Below are positions 37,917 through 47,038 of a stretch of 64,000 bases of DNA, one piece after another. Positions within the stretch are counted from its first letter, which is position 1. Each line of letters opens with the position of its first letter. Both the position numbers and the translations under genes were made by a program. Under the pieces are notes generated by a model, which worked only from the letters and a program-made list of their open reading frames with translations, did no database searches and had not been told where the DNA came from. The DNA is from Acetobacter lovaniensis (GTDB taxonomy: Bacteria; Pseudomonadota; Alphaproteobacteria; Acetobacterales; Acetobacteraceae), in the NCBI RefSeq assembly GCF_014207635.1, contig NZ_JACHIE010000001.1, forward strand, positions 372,001 through 436,000. Reading direction: 5' to 3'.

Positions 37917-39305
37917 TTACAAACCATTGCTCCAGCCCTGTGCTGGGACCGGAAAAGCAATGCTGAAGCATGTACCCCTGCCATTGGGACCGCTCTCTAT
38001 TTTAACGTTTGCGTCATGCAACTGCGCAATGGCGCAAACAAGGCTCAGCCCCAGACCACTGCCAGGCACATGCCGACTCTTGTCCGAACGATAGAAACGG
38101 GACAACACATTCTGCCTTTCCTCCGGGGCAATGCCCGTGCCTGTATCGGTCACAATCAGCAGGACCGCATCCTCCTTTTGTTGCACATCCAGCACGATAC
38201 TGCCGCCTTCAGGAGTAAATTTGATGGCATTATCAACCAGATTAGCGAGCAGTTCGATCAGAAGATGCCGATCCCCCCATACTGGCCCCTCATCCGCAGA
38301 GGGCAGAGCCTGAAGTTTTTTATCTTCCATTTCGGCAATGGGTTCGTAAAGGTCGAACACATCATCCATCAACTCACGCAGCTTCACCTGCGCAAAACCG
38401 GCCATGCGGCGGCTGTTCTCTATCTCGGCAATCCTGAGCAGGGCGGTAATGATGCCAAGGCACTGGTCAAGATCATCCACCGCCCGGTCTATGGCAGCCT
38501 CGAGCTGCTCGGGATTGCGCTCGCCAGACTGGGCGCGCTCGAGCTTGGCCCGCATACGCGAGAGCGGGGTACGCAGATCATGGGCAATATCATTGCCCAC
38601 AGCACGCATGCCGTCCATCAGATGTTCCAGCCGGTCGAGCATGCGGTTCACGCTCCCCGCCAGCCGTTCCAGATCATCCCGCTCGCGGTTGGCGGGTAGA
38701 CGTTCATGAATATCGCCCGCCATAATCCGGTCTATGGCTTCGTGCATTTCCTTCACGCGGGAGAGGGCGCGATGGCTGAGCGCCACCCCAAGGAACAACG
38801 CAAACAAAAACGTGGGCACCGCCGCCGCCAGCATGGCATGACGGAGCATGAACTTCTGCTCCGCCAGCAGATGAAAGCTGCGCCCCAGCACCAGAATGGT
38901 ATGGTCTGGCAAGGTAACCGCCAGCAGACGCAGGGGGTAGGGAGCGCCCTCTTCGGGATAAATCTCGATATTATGGGGCTTGCCGTCCGCCTTGAGCCCA
39001 CGCGGCCAAGTGTGCAGATCGCCCGCAATCAGCGCATGCCCCGCATCGAACAGACCGGCACTGTTGATGATCAGGCGCAGGTCATCCGTTGCGCGGCGGC
39101 GGATGACATACTCCAGATGTTCGGGCGACATCTGGGCCAGCAACTCTGCCTCCCCCTGTAGCAGTTCCGTGGAGCGGCGGGATTCCACCGCCTCCATCTG
39201 GGCGTAAACCAGCCCGAACTGCATGAGCATGACACCAGCCATAGCCGCCAGCGCCATGAGAGTGATCCGGAATGTGGCTGTCCGGAAAACCTCAGTCAGA
39301 AACAC
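37917..39305 (-). CDS. two-component sensor histidine kinase
   Basis: About 462 residues. Two membrane helices flank a roughly 120-residue periplasmic sensor loop. HAMP follows the second helix (SRVKEMHEAIDRIMAGDIHE), then the H-box NDIAHDLRTPLSRMRAKLER (His about 242), N-box LVDNAIKFTPEGGSI, and G boxes DTGTGIAPEE and GSGLGLSLV. GTG at 39305 overlaps the regulator gene by 14 bases and is preferred. An open frame to 39365 and an ATG at 39257 are alternatives. Being immediately upstream of the RND operon, it may sense a pump substrate; this is inference. Confidence 0.9.
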   Translation of the reverse strand: MFLTEVFRTATFRITLMALAAMAGVMLMQFGLVYAQMEAVESRRSTELLQGEAELLAQMSPEHLEYVIRRRATDDLRLIINSAGLFDAGHALIAGDLHTWPRGLKADGKPHNIEIYPEEGAPYPLRLLAVTLPDHTILVLGRSFHLLAEQKFMLRHAMLAAAVPTFLFALFLGVALSHRALSRVKEMHEAIDRIMAGDIHERLPANRERDDLERLAGSVNRMLDRLEHLMDGMRAVGNDIAHDLRTPLSRMRAKLERAQSGERNPEQLEAAIDRAVDDLDQCLGIITALLRIAEIENSRRMAGFAQVKLRELMDDVFDLYEPIAEMEDKKLQALPSADEGPVWGDRHLLIELLANLVDNAIKFTPEGGSIVLDVQQKEDAVLLIVTDTGTGIAPEERQNVLSRFYRSDKSRHVPGSGLGLSLVCAIAQLHDANVKIESGPNGRGTCFSIAFPVPAQGWSNGL

Positions 39306-40005
39306 GCAACTGGAACCCCGTACCACGAATGCTCTGGATAAGCGGTTCCTCGCCCGGAGCATCAACCTTCCGGCGCAGCTTGCCTATATGTACATCAACC
39401 AGATTGGTGCGCGGGATAAAACGGTACTGCCAGACATCCTCCAGCAGCATGGAGCGCGTCAGCACCTGTCCGGGACGACGCATAAGGTATTCGAGCAGCC
39501 GGAATTCACGCGGGAGCAGGTCAATCTCGCGGCCATCCCGCCAGACGCGGCGCTCGATCAGGTCCATTTCCAGCGGGCCGGTACGCAGCTTGGTGTTGCG
39601 CGTATCATCAGGCCGCCGCAGCAGCGCTTCAATCCGTGCGACAAGCTCCTCCATGGCAAAAGGCTTGGTCAGGTAATCATCCCCCCCGGCCTTAAGCCCT
39701 GTTACCCGGTCATCCACAGCAGACAGGGCGGACAGGACCAGCACAGGCGCGCGAATCCCCTGCTGGCGCATGGCTTCTATAACAGAAAGCCCATCACACC
39801 CGGGCAGAAGCCGGTCCACCACCATTACATCGGCCTCGCCCTTTACGGCTGCATCCAGCCCGGCATTGCCTGTTTCCTCATGATGGACGTTAAAGCCGCG
39901 TCCTGTGAGTTCCCCCACGATTTCCTCGGCAATCCTGCCGTCGTCCTCGATAAGGAGAACCGTCCGCCCTTCCAGAAAAGGCGGTAGCGTATCATCTTCA
40001 GACAT
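39292..40005 (-). CDS. OmpR-family response regulator
   Basis: A 237-residue DNA-binding regulator. The receiver domain has the acidic pair D21-D22, phospho-acceptor D64 (VVDRLLPG) and K114 (YLTKPF). The C-terminal winged helix carries LLPREFRLLEYLMRRPGQVL and NLVDVHIGKLRRKVD. It pairs with the overlapping kinase gene. Likely targets are the RND operon and itself, judged only by proximity. Confidence 0.94.
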   Translation of the reverse strand: MSEDDTLPPFLEGRTVLLIEDDGRIAEEIVGELTGRGFNVHHEETGNAGLDAAVKGEADVMVVDRLLPGCDGLSVIEAMRQQGIRAPVLVLSALSAVDDRVTGLKAGGDDYLTKPFAMEELVARIEALLRRPDDTRNTKLRTGPLEMDLIERRVWRDGREIDLLPREFRLLEYLMRRPGQVLTRSMLLEDVWQYRFIPRTNLVDVHIGKLRRKVDAPGEEPLIQSIRGTGFQLRVSD

Positions 40006-40026
40006 ACCTGCCCTCTTGCTCGTGTT

Positions 40027-41298
40027 CTATCCTGTTGCAGTGCCGCCCTTCATATGGCCACTAAATTCAATTTCAGACTCTTCACCTTCGTCCTCACTCG
40101 CAACCGGGTTATCAAGTTCCTTCAGCTTGCGGGTAACCACTCTGGTGCGCCGTCTGGCCTCCTCAATTGAGAAGGACATAGCCTGCGCATTCCGTGCCAG
40201 CTTGTCCAGCACTCCATCCATTTTCAGCATTTCCTGCCGGGTTGCACCCAGCAAGCGGGCAATGCTTTCCGTCCGCTCCTCCAGCGCCAGAGTTACGTAA
40301 CCCAGATGAATGGTGCGCAGCATGGCGGGCATAAGGGCTGGCCCCATGACCATAACCCGGTACTGCCGCCCGACATCATCTATCAGACCCGGAATGCGGG
40401 CCACTTCCGTGTAGAGCCCGTCAGTTGGCAGATAAAGCACGGCGAACTCAACAGTTGCCGGAGGCTGAATGTATTTCGTGGCGATTTTGCGGGCTTCCAT
40501 CCGCACGGTGTTCTCCAGAGACTTGCGGGCCGCCTTTTCCCCCACCACATCGCCTTCTTCCGCCGCGTTGAGCAGTTTTTCGTACGCTTCGGTCGGGAAC
40601 TTGCTGTCCACCGGCATAAGGGGTGGGGTCTGGGTTTTGACCGGCATGCGAATGGCGAACTCCACCACATCACTCCCCGCCCCCAGCCGCACATTGCTCT
40701 CATACGTGCCCGGTGGCAGCACATCATCCAGAATGGCGCGCAACTGGGCCTCTCCCCAGCCCCCACGGGTTTTGACATTACTGAACAGCCGCTTGAGGTC
40801 ACTGATCTGCGCGGTCATGGCGCGGACCTCGCCCATGGCCTTCTGCATGGCGGCAAACTGCTCCAGCACCCGCTGGAACGATGTGTGCATCTGCCGCTCC
40901 ACCGCCTCGTGCAGTTGCTCGGTCACTGCGTGGCGGATTGCAGAAAGTTGCTGGGCAGAAGCTTCCGCCATGGTACGCAGGGCCTCGGCCTGTGCGGCCC
41001 GTGCCTCCGCCTGCTCACGCCCCAGACCGCCAGAAAGGCTGCCAAGCTGCTCGGCCAGTTCGGTACGCATACGCTCCAGCCGTTCGCCAAAAGCCCGTTC
41101 CATTTCGGTCATGGCGGCTCTTTGCGCGGATGAATCCGCACGGGCGGCGGCGGCCTCACGCTCCATCATGACGTAAAGCCGTGCCAGCAGATCACTATCC
41201 GCACTCTTGGCTGGCGGTTTGCGCAGCACAAAAGCCAGCACTACTCCCAGCAAAAGAGCCGTGACCGCCACACAGACAAGAACAATTACAGAACTCAT
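40027..41298 (-). CDS. rmuC: DNA recombination protein RmuC
   Basis: A 423-residue protein of the RmuC family, which limits inverted-repeat recombination and has a nuclease-like fold. One N-terminal membrane helix (VIVLVCVAVTALLLGVVLAF) is followed by a long Ala/Glu/Arg-rich coiled coil (about residues 45-165). The RmuC core comes next (GGWGEAQLRAILDDVLPPGTY, DSKFPTEAYEKLLNA, LPTDGLYTEV). ATG at 41298 is preferred; the open frame upstream lacks family character. It precedes the regulator gene by 21 bases, so co-transcription is possible. Confidence 0.93.
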   Translation of the reverse strand: MSSVIVLVCVAVTALLLGVVLAFVLRKPPAKSADSDLLARLYVMMEREAAAARADSSAQRAAMTEMERAFGERLERMRTELAEQLGSLSGGLGREQAEARAAQAEALRTMAEASAQQLSAIRHAVTEQLHEAVERQMHTSFQRVLEQFAAMQKAMGEVRAMTAQISDLKRLFSNVKTRGGWGEAQLRAILDDVLPPGTYESNVRLGAGSDVVEFAIRMPVKTQTPPLMPVDSKFPTEAYEKLLNAAEEGDVVGEKAARKSLENTVRMEARKIATKYIQPPATVEFAVLYLPTDGLYTEVARIPGLIDDVGRQYRVMVMGPALMPAMLRTIHLGYVTLALEERTESIARLLGATRQEMLKMDGVLDKLARNAQAMSFSIEEARRRTRVVTRKLKELDNPVASEDEGEESEIEFSGHMKGGTATG

Positions 41299-41490
41299 AC
41301 CCTGTTTTGTCTGATGTCCGCCCCAAGAGCAAGCTCCTTTGCTCACTGTTTCTGAACAAAAAATGCACCTGTCAGGCAACACCCCTCATGCCGCGGACGT
41401 AATGACAGGCATGGTGTGGTAATGATACCATTCCTGCTCACGGTGCCTTGTTCACCAACACAACAAAAAATCCAGGAATGGAGAACCCGC

Positions 41491-42759
41491 TTGAACACGG
41501 CACAACGCATTCGGGGTATTCTGGCAGGATCAGCCGGGAACCTGCTCGAATATTTTGACTGGTATGTTTATTCTTCCTTCACCATCTACTTCGCCCATGC
41601 GTTTTTTCCACATGGCAATCCTACTGCCGAACTGCTTAATGCGGCGGCTGTATTTGCCGTTGGTTTTTTTATGCGCCCCATTGGCGGGTGGCTGCTGGGC
41701 ATGGCGGCAGACCGGTACGGGCGGCGCAAGGCGCTTACCTTTTCTGTTCTGGCCATGTGTTTTGGGTCTCTGGCCATAGCCCTGTGCCCCACATACGAGC
41801 AGATCGGCGTTGTGGCCCCGGTCATTCTTGTGCTCGCACGTCTGGTGCAGGGGTTGAGCCTTGGGGGGGAATATGGTGCTTCCGCCACCTATCTGGCCGA
41901 AGTTTCCACCCCGCAGCACCGGGGGTTCTGGTCAGGATTTTTGTATGTCACGCTGGTTATGGGGCAACTGCTGGCCCTATGCGTACTGCTGGTCATGCAA
42001 TACGTGTTTTTGACACCGCAGCAGATTGCAGGCTGGGGCTGGCGTATTCCCTTCCTGATCGGGGCAGGCGGGGCCGTTCTGGTGTTCTGGCTCCGCCGCC
42101 AGATGGTGGAGAGCGAAAGCTTTGAGAATACAAGCAACAAGCAGGCCAAAGGGGGCATACGCGTTATGCTGGCCCACTGGCCATCGGTGTTGCGGGTCTG
42201 CGGGTTAACCCTTGGTGGAACAGTCGCTTTTTACACCTACACCATTTACATGCAGAAATACCTTGCCAACTCCCTTGGTTTTTCCAAGGAAACGGCCACC
42301 CTGATCTCTGCCGCCAGCCTGTTTGTGTTTGCCGCCATGCAGCCTGCGTTTGGCGCGGTATCCGACCGGATCGGGCGCAAACCCCTGCTCCTGTTTTTTG
42401 GTATCGGGGCAAGTCTTGGCACTGTACCGCTGCTGAATGCCCTCTCCCGCGCCACATCGGGCTGGGTTGCATTCGGGCTGATTGTTGCCGCCCTGTTCAT
42501 GGCCTCGGGGTACACGTCCATCAACGCCATTGTTAAGGCAGAGCTTTTCCCCACCCGTGTGCGCGCCCTGGGGGTAGCGCTACCCTATGCGCTGACCGTG
42601 TCCATTTTTGGCGGCACAACCGAGTATATCGCCCTGTGGTGCAAGCATATTGGCCATGAAGGCTGGTTTGCATGGTATGTTTCCGCTTGTGCGCTGGTCA
42701 CTCTTGCAACCGCGTTAACCCTGCAAAAAACTGGTACGATGCCAGAAAACACGCCCTGA
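41491..42759 (+). CDS. MHS-family MFS transporter (dicarboxylate/alpha-ketoglutarate type)
   Basis: A roughly 422-residue, twelve-helix major facilitator that imports organic acids with protons. The MHS signatures are strong: AGSAGNLLEYFDWYVYSSFT at the first helix, GRRKALTFSVLAMC between TM2 and TM3, and RLVQGLSLGGEYGASATYLA. The KgtP/proline-betaine/citrate branch cannot be resolved. TTG at 41491 has GGAG 7 bases before it and gives the usual N-terminus; ATG at 41422 or GTG at 41416 in the same frame are alternatives. It is divergent from rmuC. Confidence 0.9.
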   Translation: MNTAQRIRGILAGSAGNLLEYFDWYVYSSFTIYFAHAFFPHGNPTAELLNAAAVFAVGFFMRPIGGWLLGMAADRYGRRKALTFSVLAMCFGSLAIALCPTYEQIGVVAPVILVLARLVQGLSLGGEYGASATYLAEVSTPQHRGFWSGFLYVTLVMGQLLALCVLLVMQYVFLTPQQIAGWGWRIPFLIGAGGAVLVFWLRRQMVESESFENTSNKQAKGGIRVMLAHWPSVLRVCGLTLGGTVAFYTYTIYMQKYLANSLGFSKETATLISAASLFVFAAMQPAFGAVSDRIGRKPLLLFFGIGASLGTVPLLNALSRATSGWVAFGLIVAALFMASGYTSINAIVKAELFPTRVRALGVALPYALTVSIFGGTTEYIALWCKHIGHEGWFAWYVSACALVTLATALTLQKTGTMPENTP

Positions 42760-42847
42760 CCCTATTCTGGCACTCTTCAACAAAAGGACAGGGATCAGCC
42801 TTCAATTTGCCACAAGCAGATCGATATTTAAGGGAGAACAAAAATAC

Positions 42848-42877
42848 GGAGCAGCCTGACACCCTGCTCCAGGGAGG
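42848..42877 (+). other. stem-loop adjoining the ribosome binding site of the glycine-rich gene
   Basis: GGAGCAG (42848-42854) and CTGCTCC (42864-42870) form a 7-bp stem with a 9-base loop. It is immediately followed by the Shine-Dalgarno AGGGAGG at 42871-42877. It could influence translation or 5' stability. Confidence 0.4.
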
Positions 42878-42885
42878 CACGTTTG

Positions 42886-43296
42886 ATGCGCCGCATGACA
42901 CAATTTCTGATGGCCCTGCCCGTTATTGCGGGCCTTAGCCTGGCAACACTGCCTGGCGCACAGGCCCAACCCGGACGCTGGGGTGGCGGTGGCCCCGGCT
43001 GGGGTGGTCGGGGCTGGGGCGGTCCAGGCTGGGGTGGCCGGGGCGGACCGGGATGGGAGCACCACCACCGGGGCGAAGGTGGCGCAATCGCTGGCGCGCT
43101 CATTGGTGGTCTGGCGGTTGGCGCCCTTGCCGGAGCCGCCATGAGAGGTGGCCCCGGTGGCTATGCGTATGGCTACAGTTATGGCCCTCCTCCGCCGCCA
43201 CCGCCACCACCTGCCTATGTGGTACCGGTAGTGCCCATGGGACCACCTCCGGGTTATTACTATGCCGTTCCCGGTGGCTATTACCCCGGCTGGTAA
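42886..43296 (+). CDS. secreted Gly/Trp/Pro-rich protein with glycine-zipper segment
   Basis: A 136-residue protein read from ATG at 42886 with AGGGAGG 8 bases upstream. A Sec signal peptide is cut after GAQA (residue 27). The mature chain has tandem GW repeats (GPGWGG, RGWGG, PGWGG, RGGPGW), a short His cluster (EHHHRGE) and a Gly/Ala hydrophobic segment (AIAGALIGGLAVGALAGAAM) of glycine-zipper type. A run of nine prolines and a Tyr/Gly/Pro C-terminus follow. Similar low-complexity envelope proteins are widespread in Acetobacteraceae; function is unknown. Cell-envelope or metal-binding roles are guesses. Confidence 0.8.
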   Translation: MRRMTQFLMALPVIAGLSLATLPGAQAQPGRWGGGGPGWGGRGWGGPGWGGRGGPGWEHHHRGEGGAIAGALIGGLAVGALAGAAMRGGPGGYAYGYSYGPPPPPPPPPAYVVPVVPMGPPPGYYYAVPGGYYPGW

Positions 43297-43354
43297 CATC
43301 CTGTCTGGCAGGGTCGGCACGCAAGCCTTTGCATAAGAGGTGGCATGGTACCGC

Positions 43355-43843
43355 TCAGGCTGCACTCCCCAGTGCCTGCGCCTGAGCGAGCACCGCATCC
43401 ACATGGCCGCTGACTTTGACCTTGGGCCAGATGTAAGCAATATCGCCTCTGGCATCGATCAGAAACGTCGCGCGCTCTATGCCCATATAGGTCCGGCCAT
43501 ACAGGGATTTTTCCACCCATACGCCGTAAGCCTCGGTAACGCGCCCGTCCTCGTCTGACGCCAGAGGAAAGGTCAGGCTGTACTTGGCCGCGAATGAGTC
43601 CAGCTTTTTAACCGGATCGCGCGAGACACCAATAACGCTCAGTCCGGCCTGTTCAAAAGCCTGCAACGCTTCGTTAAACCCACAGGCTTCCTTTGTGCAG
43701 CCGGGTGTGTCTGCCTTGGGGTAAAAATAGAGCACAAACGGCTGCCCCTTGAGTGCCGCACTTTCCACCGTGCGTCCACCAGTTGCCGCCATGCTGAACG
43801 CCGGGGCTTTGTCCCCTACCTTGAGCGCCTGACTGCTTTGCAT
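43355..43843 (-). CDS. bcp: thioredoxin-dependent peroxiredoxin (BCP/PrxQ)
   Basis: A 162-residue thiol peroxidase that reduces H2O2 and organic hydroperoxides. The active site FYPKADTPGCTKEACGFN contains the peroxidatic Cys49 and the neighbouring Cys54, the atypical 2-Cys spacing of E. coli Bcp. ATG at 43843 with AAGGAG 9 bases upstream is preferred over the in-frame ATG at 43861. It follows glnE by 46 bases on the same strand, a linkage common in alphaproteobacteria. Confidence 0.93.
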   Translation of the reverse strand: MQSSQALKVGDKAPAFSMAATGGRTVESAALKGQPFVLYFYPKADTPGCTKEACGFNEALQAFEQAGLSVIGVSRDPVKKLDSFAAKYSLTFPLASDEDGRVTEAYGVWVEKSLYGRTYMGIERATFLIDARGDIAYIWPKVKVSGHVDAVLAQAQALGSAA

Positions 43844-43889
43844 AACCGTAAACTCCTTCATACCATGTTGTTCGGGGGTCACCCGCTTT

Positions 43890-46800
43890 TCAGTCCTCTG
43901 GCCGTTCGGCTGGTGCCATAGAGGCAACGGGGCCGACCAGCCTTTCAAAACAGTTCCGCACATCGCGCGCCAGCAGGTTGGTCCGCTCCATCAGTTCGGG
44001 CAGGGTCCGGGCCTTCATGTTCCTGAGCAGAATATTCAGGGCCGCGGGCACCATATCCGTTTCCAGCTCCTTTGGGGGTACGGGGCCACATAGCAAACGC
44101 AGCAGGGCCTGCAGACGCCGCCAGAAAAAATCCGCCTGCCTGAGTAGTTTTACATCTGCCGCACTCAGCACTCCGCACCGTTCCAGCCGCCCCAGCGCCA
44201 GCCGGGTGGACGGGCTACGGGCCATGGGGTTGGCGGCGACAAGCTGGAAAATCTGCGCAATGAACTCCACTTCCATAAGCCCCCCTGCCCGGCGCTTGAT
44301 GTCCCATATGGAACTGGCGGGCAGGTCACGGGCCAGACGCTCACGCATGGTGCGGGCATCCTCCAGCAAGGTGGCGCGCTTGGGGGGGATGGCGCGAATA
44401 CTCCCGTCCAGCACCCGCTCCATATCCTGCGTCAACGCGCGCCGCAGGGCTTGCGGGGCCGCCACAATGCGTGCGCGCGTAAGGGCCATACATTCCCACG
44501 TCCAGGCGGCTTCCGTGTGGTAACGCAGGAACGCCGTGCGCGGGACAGCAACCGGCCCCGCAGCCCCCGATGGGCGCAGGCGCATATCCACCGCATAAAG
44601 CGGGCCTTCCGGCCCCGGTGCGGTCAGTGCGGCAATAAAGGCGTGGGCCAGACGGGTGTAATACTGCCCCACGGCAACACTACGGGGGCGGGAGAAGGCC
44701 TGTTCCTGCCCGTCATGACGGCTTTTGGCCGTGACCTGACTGGTCTGAATCTCCTCCGGATGGTCAAACACCATCAGCAGGTCAAGGTCGGAGCCGGGCA
44801 TCATCTCGCGCGAGCCAGCCTTGCCCATGGCAATAACCGCCATGCCCCCTCCGGGCACACGGCCATAGCGGCGCACATGGTCACGCTCCACAGCCTGTTT
44901 GATCACAATCATGATCGTATCGGCCAGCAGGGTGCGTTCGCGCTCGGCGTCATCCTCGCCAATCCGCCCTTCCAGCAGTGCAACGGACAGGCGGAACTCC
45001 TCGCCCCGCAGCATGGGGCGCAGGGTGGTCAGCAGTTCTTCCACATCAGCGACTTCCCCGGCCAGTGTTTTCAGGCGCGCCACCACGTTACGCCCTTCCC
45101 CCGGTTCGGGGGCCAGCAGCCCTTCCAGCGCAGAGGGCTTGTCCGCCAGATGGTCGGCCAGAAAGGCCGAGGCATCAAAAATGCTGGCAATGCGGTCGAC
45201 CAGTTCGGGGTTGCGTTCAAAAAGCGAGAGCAGTTGCACCCCGGCGTGCTGGCGCGCCAGCAGGGCATCAAACCTGCGCAGGCAGGCCAGCGGGTTGCCA
45301 CGCTGGCCAAAATTGGCCAGCAGGGCGGGAAGCAGCGCGCGCAGCAGGGCATGTGCCCGCTCCGAGCGCAGGGCACGCAGGCTGTTGCCACTCCACCGGC
45401 CCAGAACCTGTGCCGCCTCCACCAGTTGGGACTGGGGAAAACCATATTTTTCCAGCAGTTCGGCGACCTGCCCTTCTTCTGGGCCGGGCATGAGCACACT
45501 GCCTGCTTCCATGCCGTTCTGCGCGGGCTGGGTAATAAAATGCCGTTCGAAAATCCGCCTTGCCTCGCGCATGCGCGGGAGCATGTCCAGCGCCAGAGCC
45601 TCCCCATCGGAATAGTTCATGAAGACGGCGAAGGCATCAAACCCTTCCACCGTCTCGGGCAGGCTGTGGGTCTGGTGGTCGGCGCGCATTTGCAGGCGAT
45701 GTTCCGCATCACGCAAAAAGCGGTAGGTGCGGGCCAGGACTTCGGCCTCGGTCCGGGGTAGCCTGCCCGAACCCACCAGCTTTTTAAGCGCGCCAAAAGT
45801 TGTTTTATCCCGCAGTCCGGGCTCGCGCCCTCCCCAGACCAGCTGCATGGCCTGCGCAATAAATTCAATTTCGCGTATACCGCCCTGCCCCAGCTTGAGG
45901 TTATGGCCCAGAAGCCACGCCCGGCTGGCAGCGGGGTCCGCCAGAACAGAATCGGGTAGTTGCGCCAGATCCGTCCGTCCCGCCTTGCGGTAGCGGTCTA
46001 TGCGGGCCTTCATGTCGTGGATGTCGTCAATCAGGGCGAAGTCGAGGTGCCTGCGCCAGATAAACGGCCTGATAGCCGCCAGAAAGCGCCGCCCCAGCGT
46101 AAGGTCTCCCGCCACCGCACGCGCCTTGATCATGGCCGCGCGCTCCCATGTCTGGCCTAAGCTCTCGTAATACAGCGTGGCAGCCTGTACGGTTACAGCA
46201 GGTGGAGTAGAAGAAGGGTCGGGCCTGAGCCGCAAATCGGTACGAAAAACGTAGCCATTCGCATCGCGCGCTTCCATCAGACTAACAAGATCGTTAGTCA
46301 TACGCACAAATACACGTCGCACCGCGTCTGACTGAGAATACGTTGTGGGGTCGTACAACACTATCAGGTCGATGTCGGATGAAAAATTCAGTTCACGCGC
46401 GCCCAGCTTGCCCATGGCCAGCACGACAAGCCCACAGCCCGAAGTGGGGTTTTCGGGGTCTGGCAGGTCAAGCTGCCCGGCCTGACTGGCGTGCCACAGC
46501 ATATGTTTGAGCGCGATTTCCAGCGCGGTTTCAGCCAGTCGGCTGAGCGTATGCGTGACTTCCTCCAGCGACCAGGCACCACCGAGGTCCGCAATGGCGC
46601 AAATAAAAGCTATACGCTTTTTGGCATGACGAAGGAACGCGGCGACATACTCTCGCCCCGATGTGGCGTCAAACTGTGCGCATGTTGCAAACGCATCGAG
46701 CACACAGCTATCCGGCCCCTTGTCCAGCAGAGCCGCAAAAGCCTGAATATCCTCCCGCGCCAGATCGGACAGGTACGGGCTGTTCCCGCCAAGGCACAGC

Positions 46801-47000
46801 ATCAACTCACGCGCACCGGGCAGCGCCATGACCGATGCCGCGACACCGTTCTGGCTGGCCAGTTCCAGCATGTCCTCAACAAACACTGCGGCCCTGTGCC
46901 CGTCCGCCGGAGCGGGCCAGTCTGCATCCGGCCAGATCCTCGGGCCTTGCCTGCGGGTCTGTCTTACGTCACGGAAGAGAGAATGATCTGCCTGCGTCAT
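43890..47000 (-). CDS. glnE: bifunctional glutamine synthetase adenylyltransferase/adenylyl-removing enzyme
   Basis: A 1036-residue regulator of nitrogen assimilation that adenylylates or deadenylylates glutamine synthetase in response to PII and glutamine. Two nucleotidyltransferase domains show duplicated catalytic motifs: SDIDLIVLYD (about residue 205, removal activity) and GSDLDLLMVFD (about residue 735, transfer activity). Each is followed by a GlnD-PII-uridylylase-like helical domain (e.g. LKLGQGGIREIEFIAQAMQL and RRAGGLMEVEFIAQIFQL). ATG at 47000 is chosen; 30 more upstream codons cross the divergent gene's start. Confidence 0.95.
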   Translation of the reverse strand: MTQADHSLFRDVRQTRRQGPRIWPDADWPAPADGHRAAVFVEDMLELASQNGVAASVMALPGARELMLCLGGNSPYLSDLAREDIQAFAALLDKGPDSCVLDAFATCAQFDATSGREYVAAFLRHAKKRIAFICAIADLGGAWSLEEVTHTLSRLAETALEIALKHMLWHASQAGQLDLPDPENPTSGCGLVVLAMGKLGARELNFSSDIDLIVLYDPTTYSQSDAVRRVFVRMTNDLVSLMEARDANGYVFRTDLRLRPDPSSTPPAVTVQAATLYYESLGQTWERAAMIKARAVAGDLTLGRRFLAAIRPFIWRRHLDFALIDDIHDMKARIDRYRKAGRTDLAQLPDSVLADPAASRAWLLGHNLKLGQGGIREIEFIAQAMQLVWGGREPGLRDKTTFGALKKLVGSGRLPRTEAEVLARTYRFLRDAEHRLQMRADHQTHSLPETVEGFDAFAVFMNYSDGEALALDMLPRMREARRIFERHFITQPAQNGMEAGSVLMPGPEEGQVAELLEKYGFPQSQLVEAAQVLGRWSGNSLRALRSERAHALLRALLPALLANFGQRGNPLACLRRFDALLARQHAGVQLLSLFERNPELVDRIASIFDASAFLADHLADKPSALEGLLAPEPGEGRNVVARLKTLAGEVADVEELLTTLRPMLRGEEFRLSVALLEGRIGEDDAERERTLLADTIMIVIKQAVERDHVRRYGRVPGGGMAVIAMGKAGSREMMPGSDLDLLMVFDHPEEIQTSQVTAKSRHDGQEQAFSRPRSVAVGQYYTRLAHAFIAALTAPGPEGPLYAVDMRLRPSGAAGPVAVPRTAFLRYHTEAAWTWECMALTRARIVAAPQALRRALTQDMERVLDGSIRAIPPKRATLLEDARTMRERLARDLPASSIWDIKRRAGGLMEVEFIAQIFQLVAANPMARSPSTRLALGRLERCGVLSAADVKLLRQADFFWRRLQALLRLLCGPVPPKELETDMVPAALNILLRNMKARTLPELMERTNLLARDVRNCFERLVGPVASMAPAERPED

Positions 47001-47038
47001 GATATGGCCCGTACTGTGAACAATAAAGGCTTGCTGCG

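Noticed and set aside
41368..41409. inverted repeat CCTGTCA/TGACAGG between rmuC and the MFS gene
   Set aside because: 7-bp arms 28 bases apart are expected by chance in a region this size; no further symmetry.
42802..43455. minus-strand open frame opposite the glycine-rich gene
   Set aside because: The plus-strand product has a signal peptide and a strong ribosome binding site; the antisense translation is a Pro/Thr/Ala artefact.
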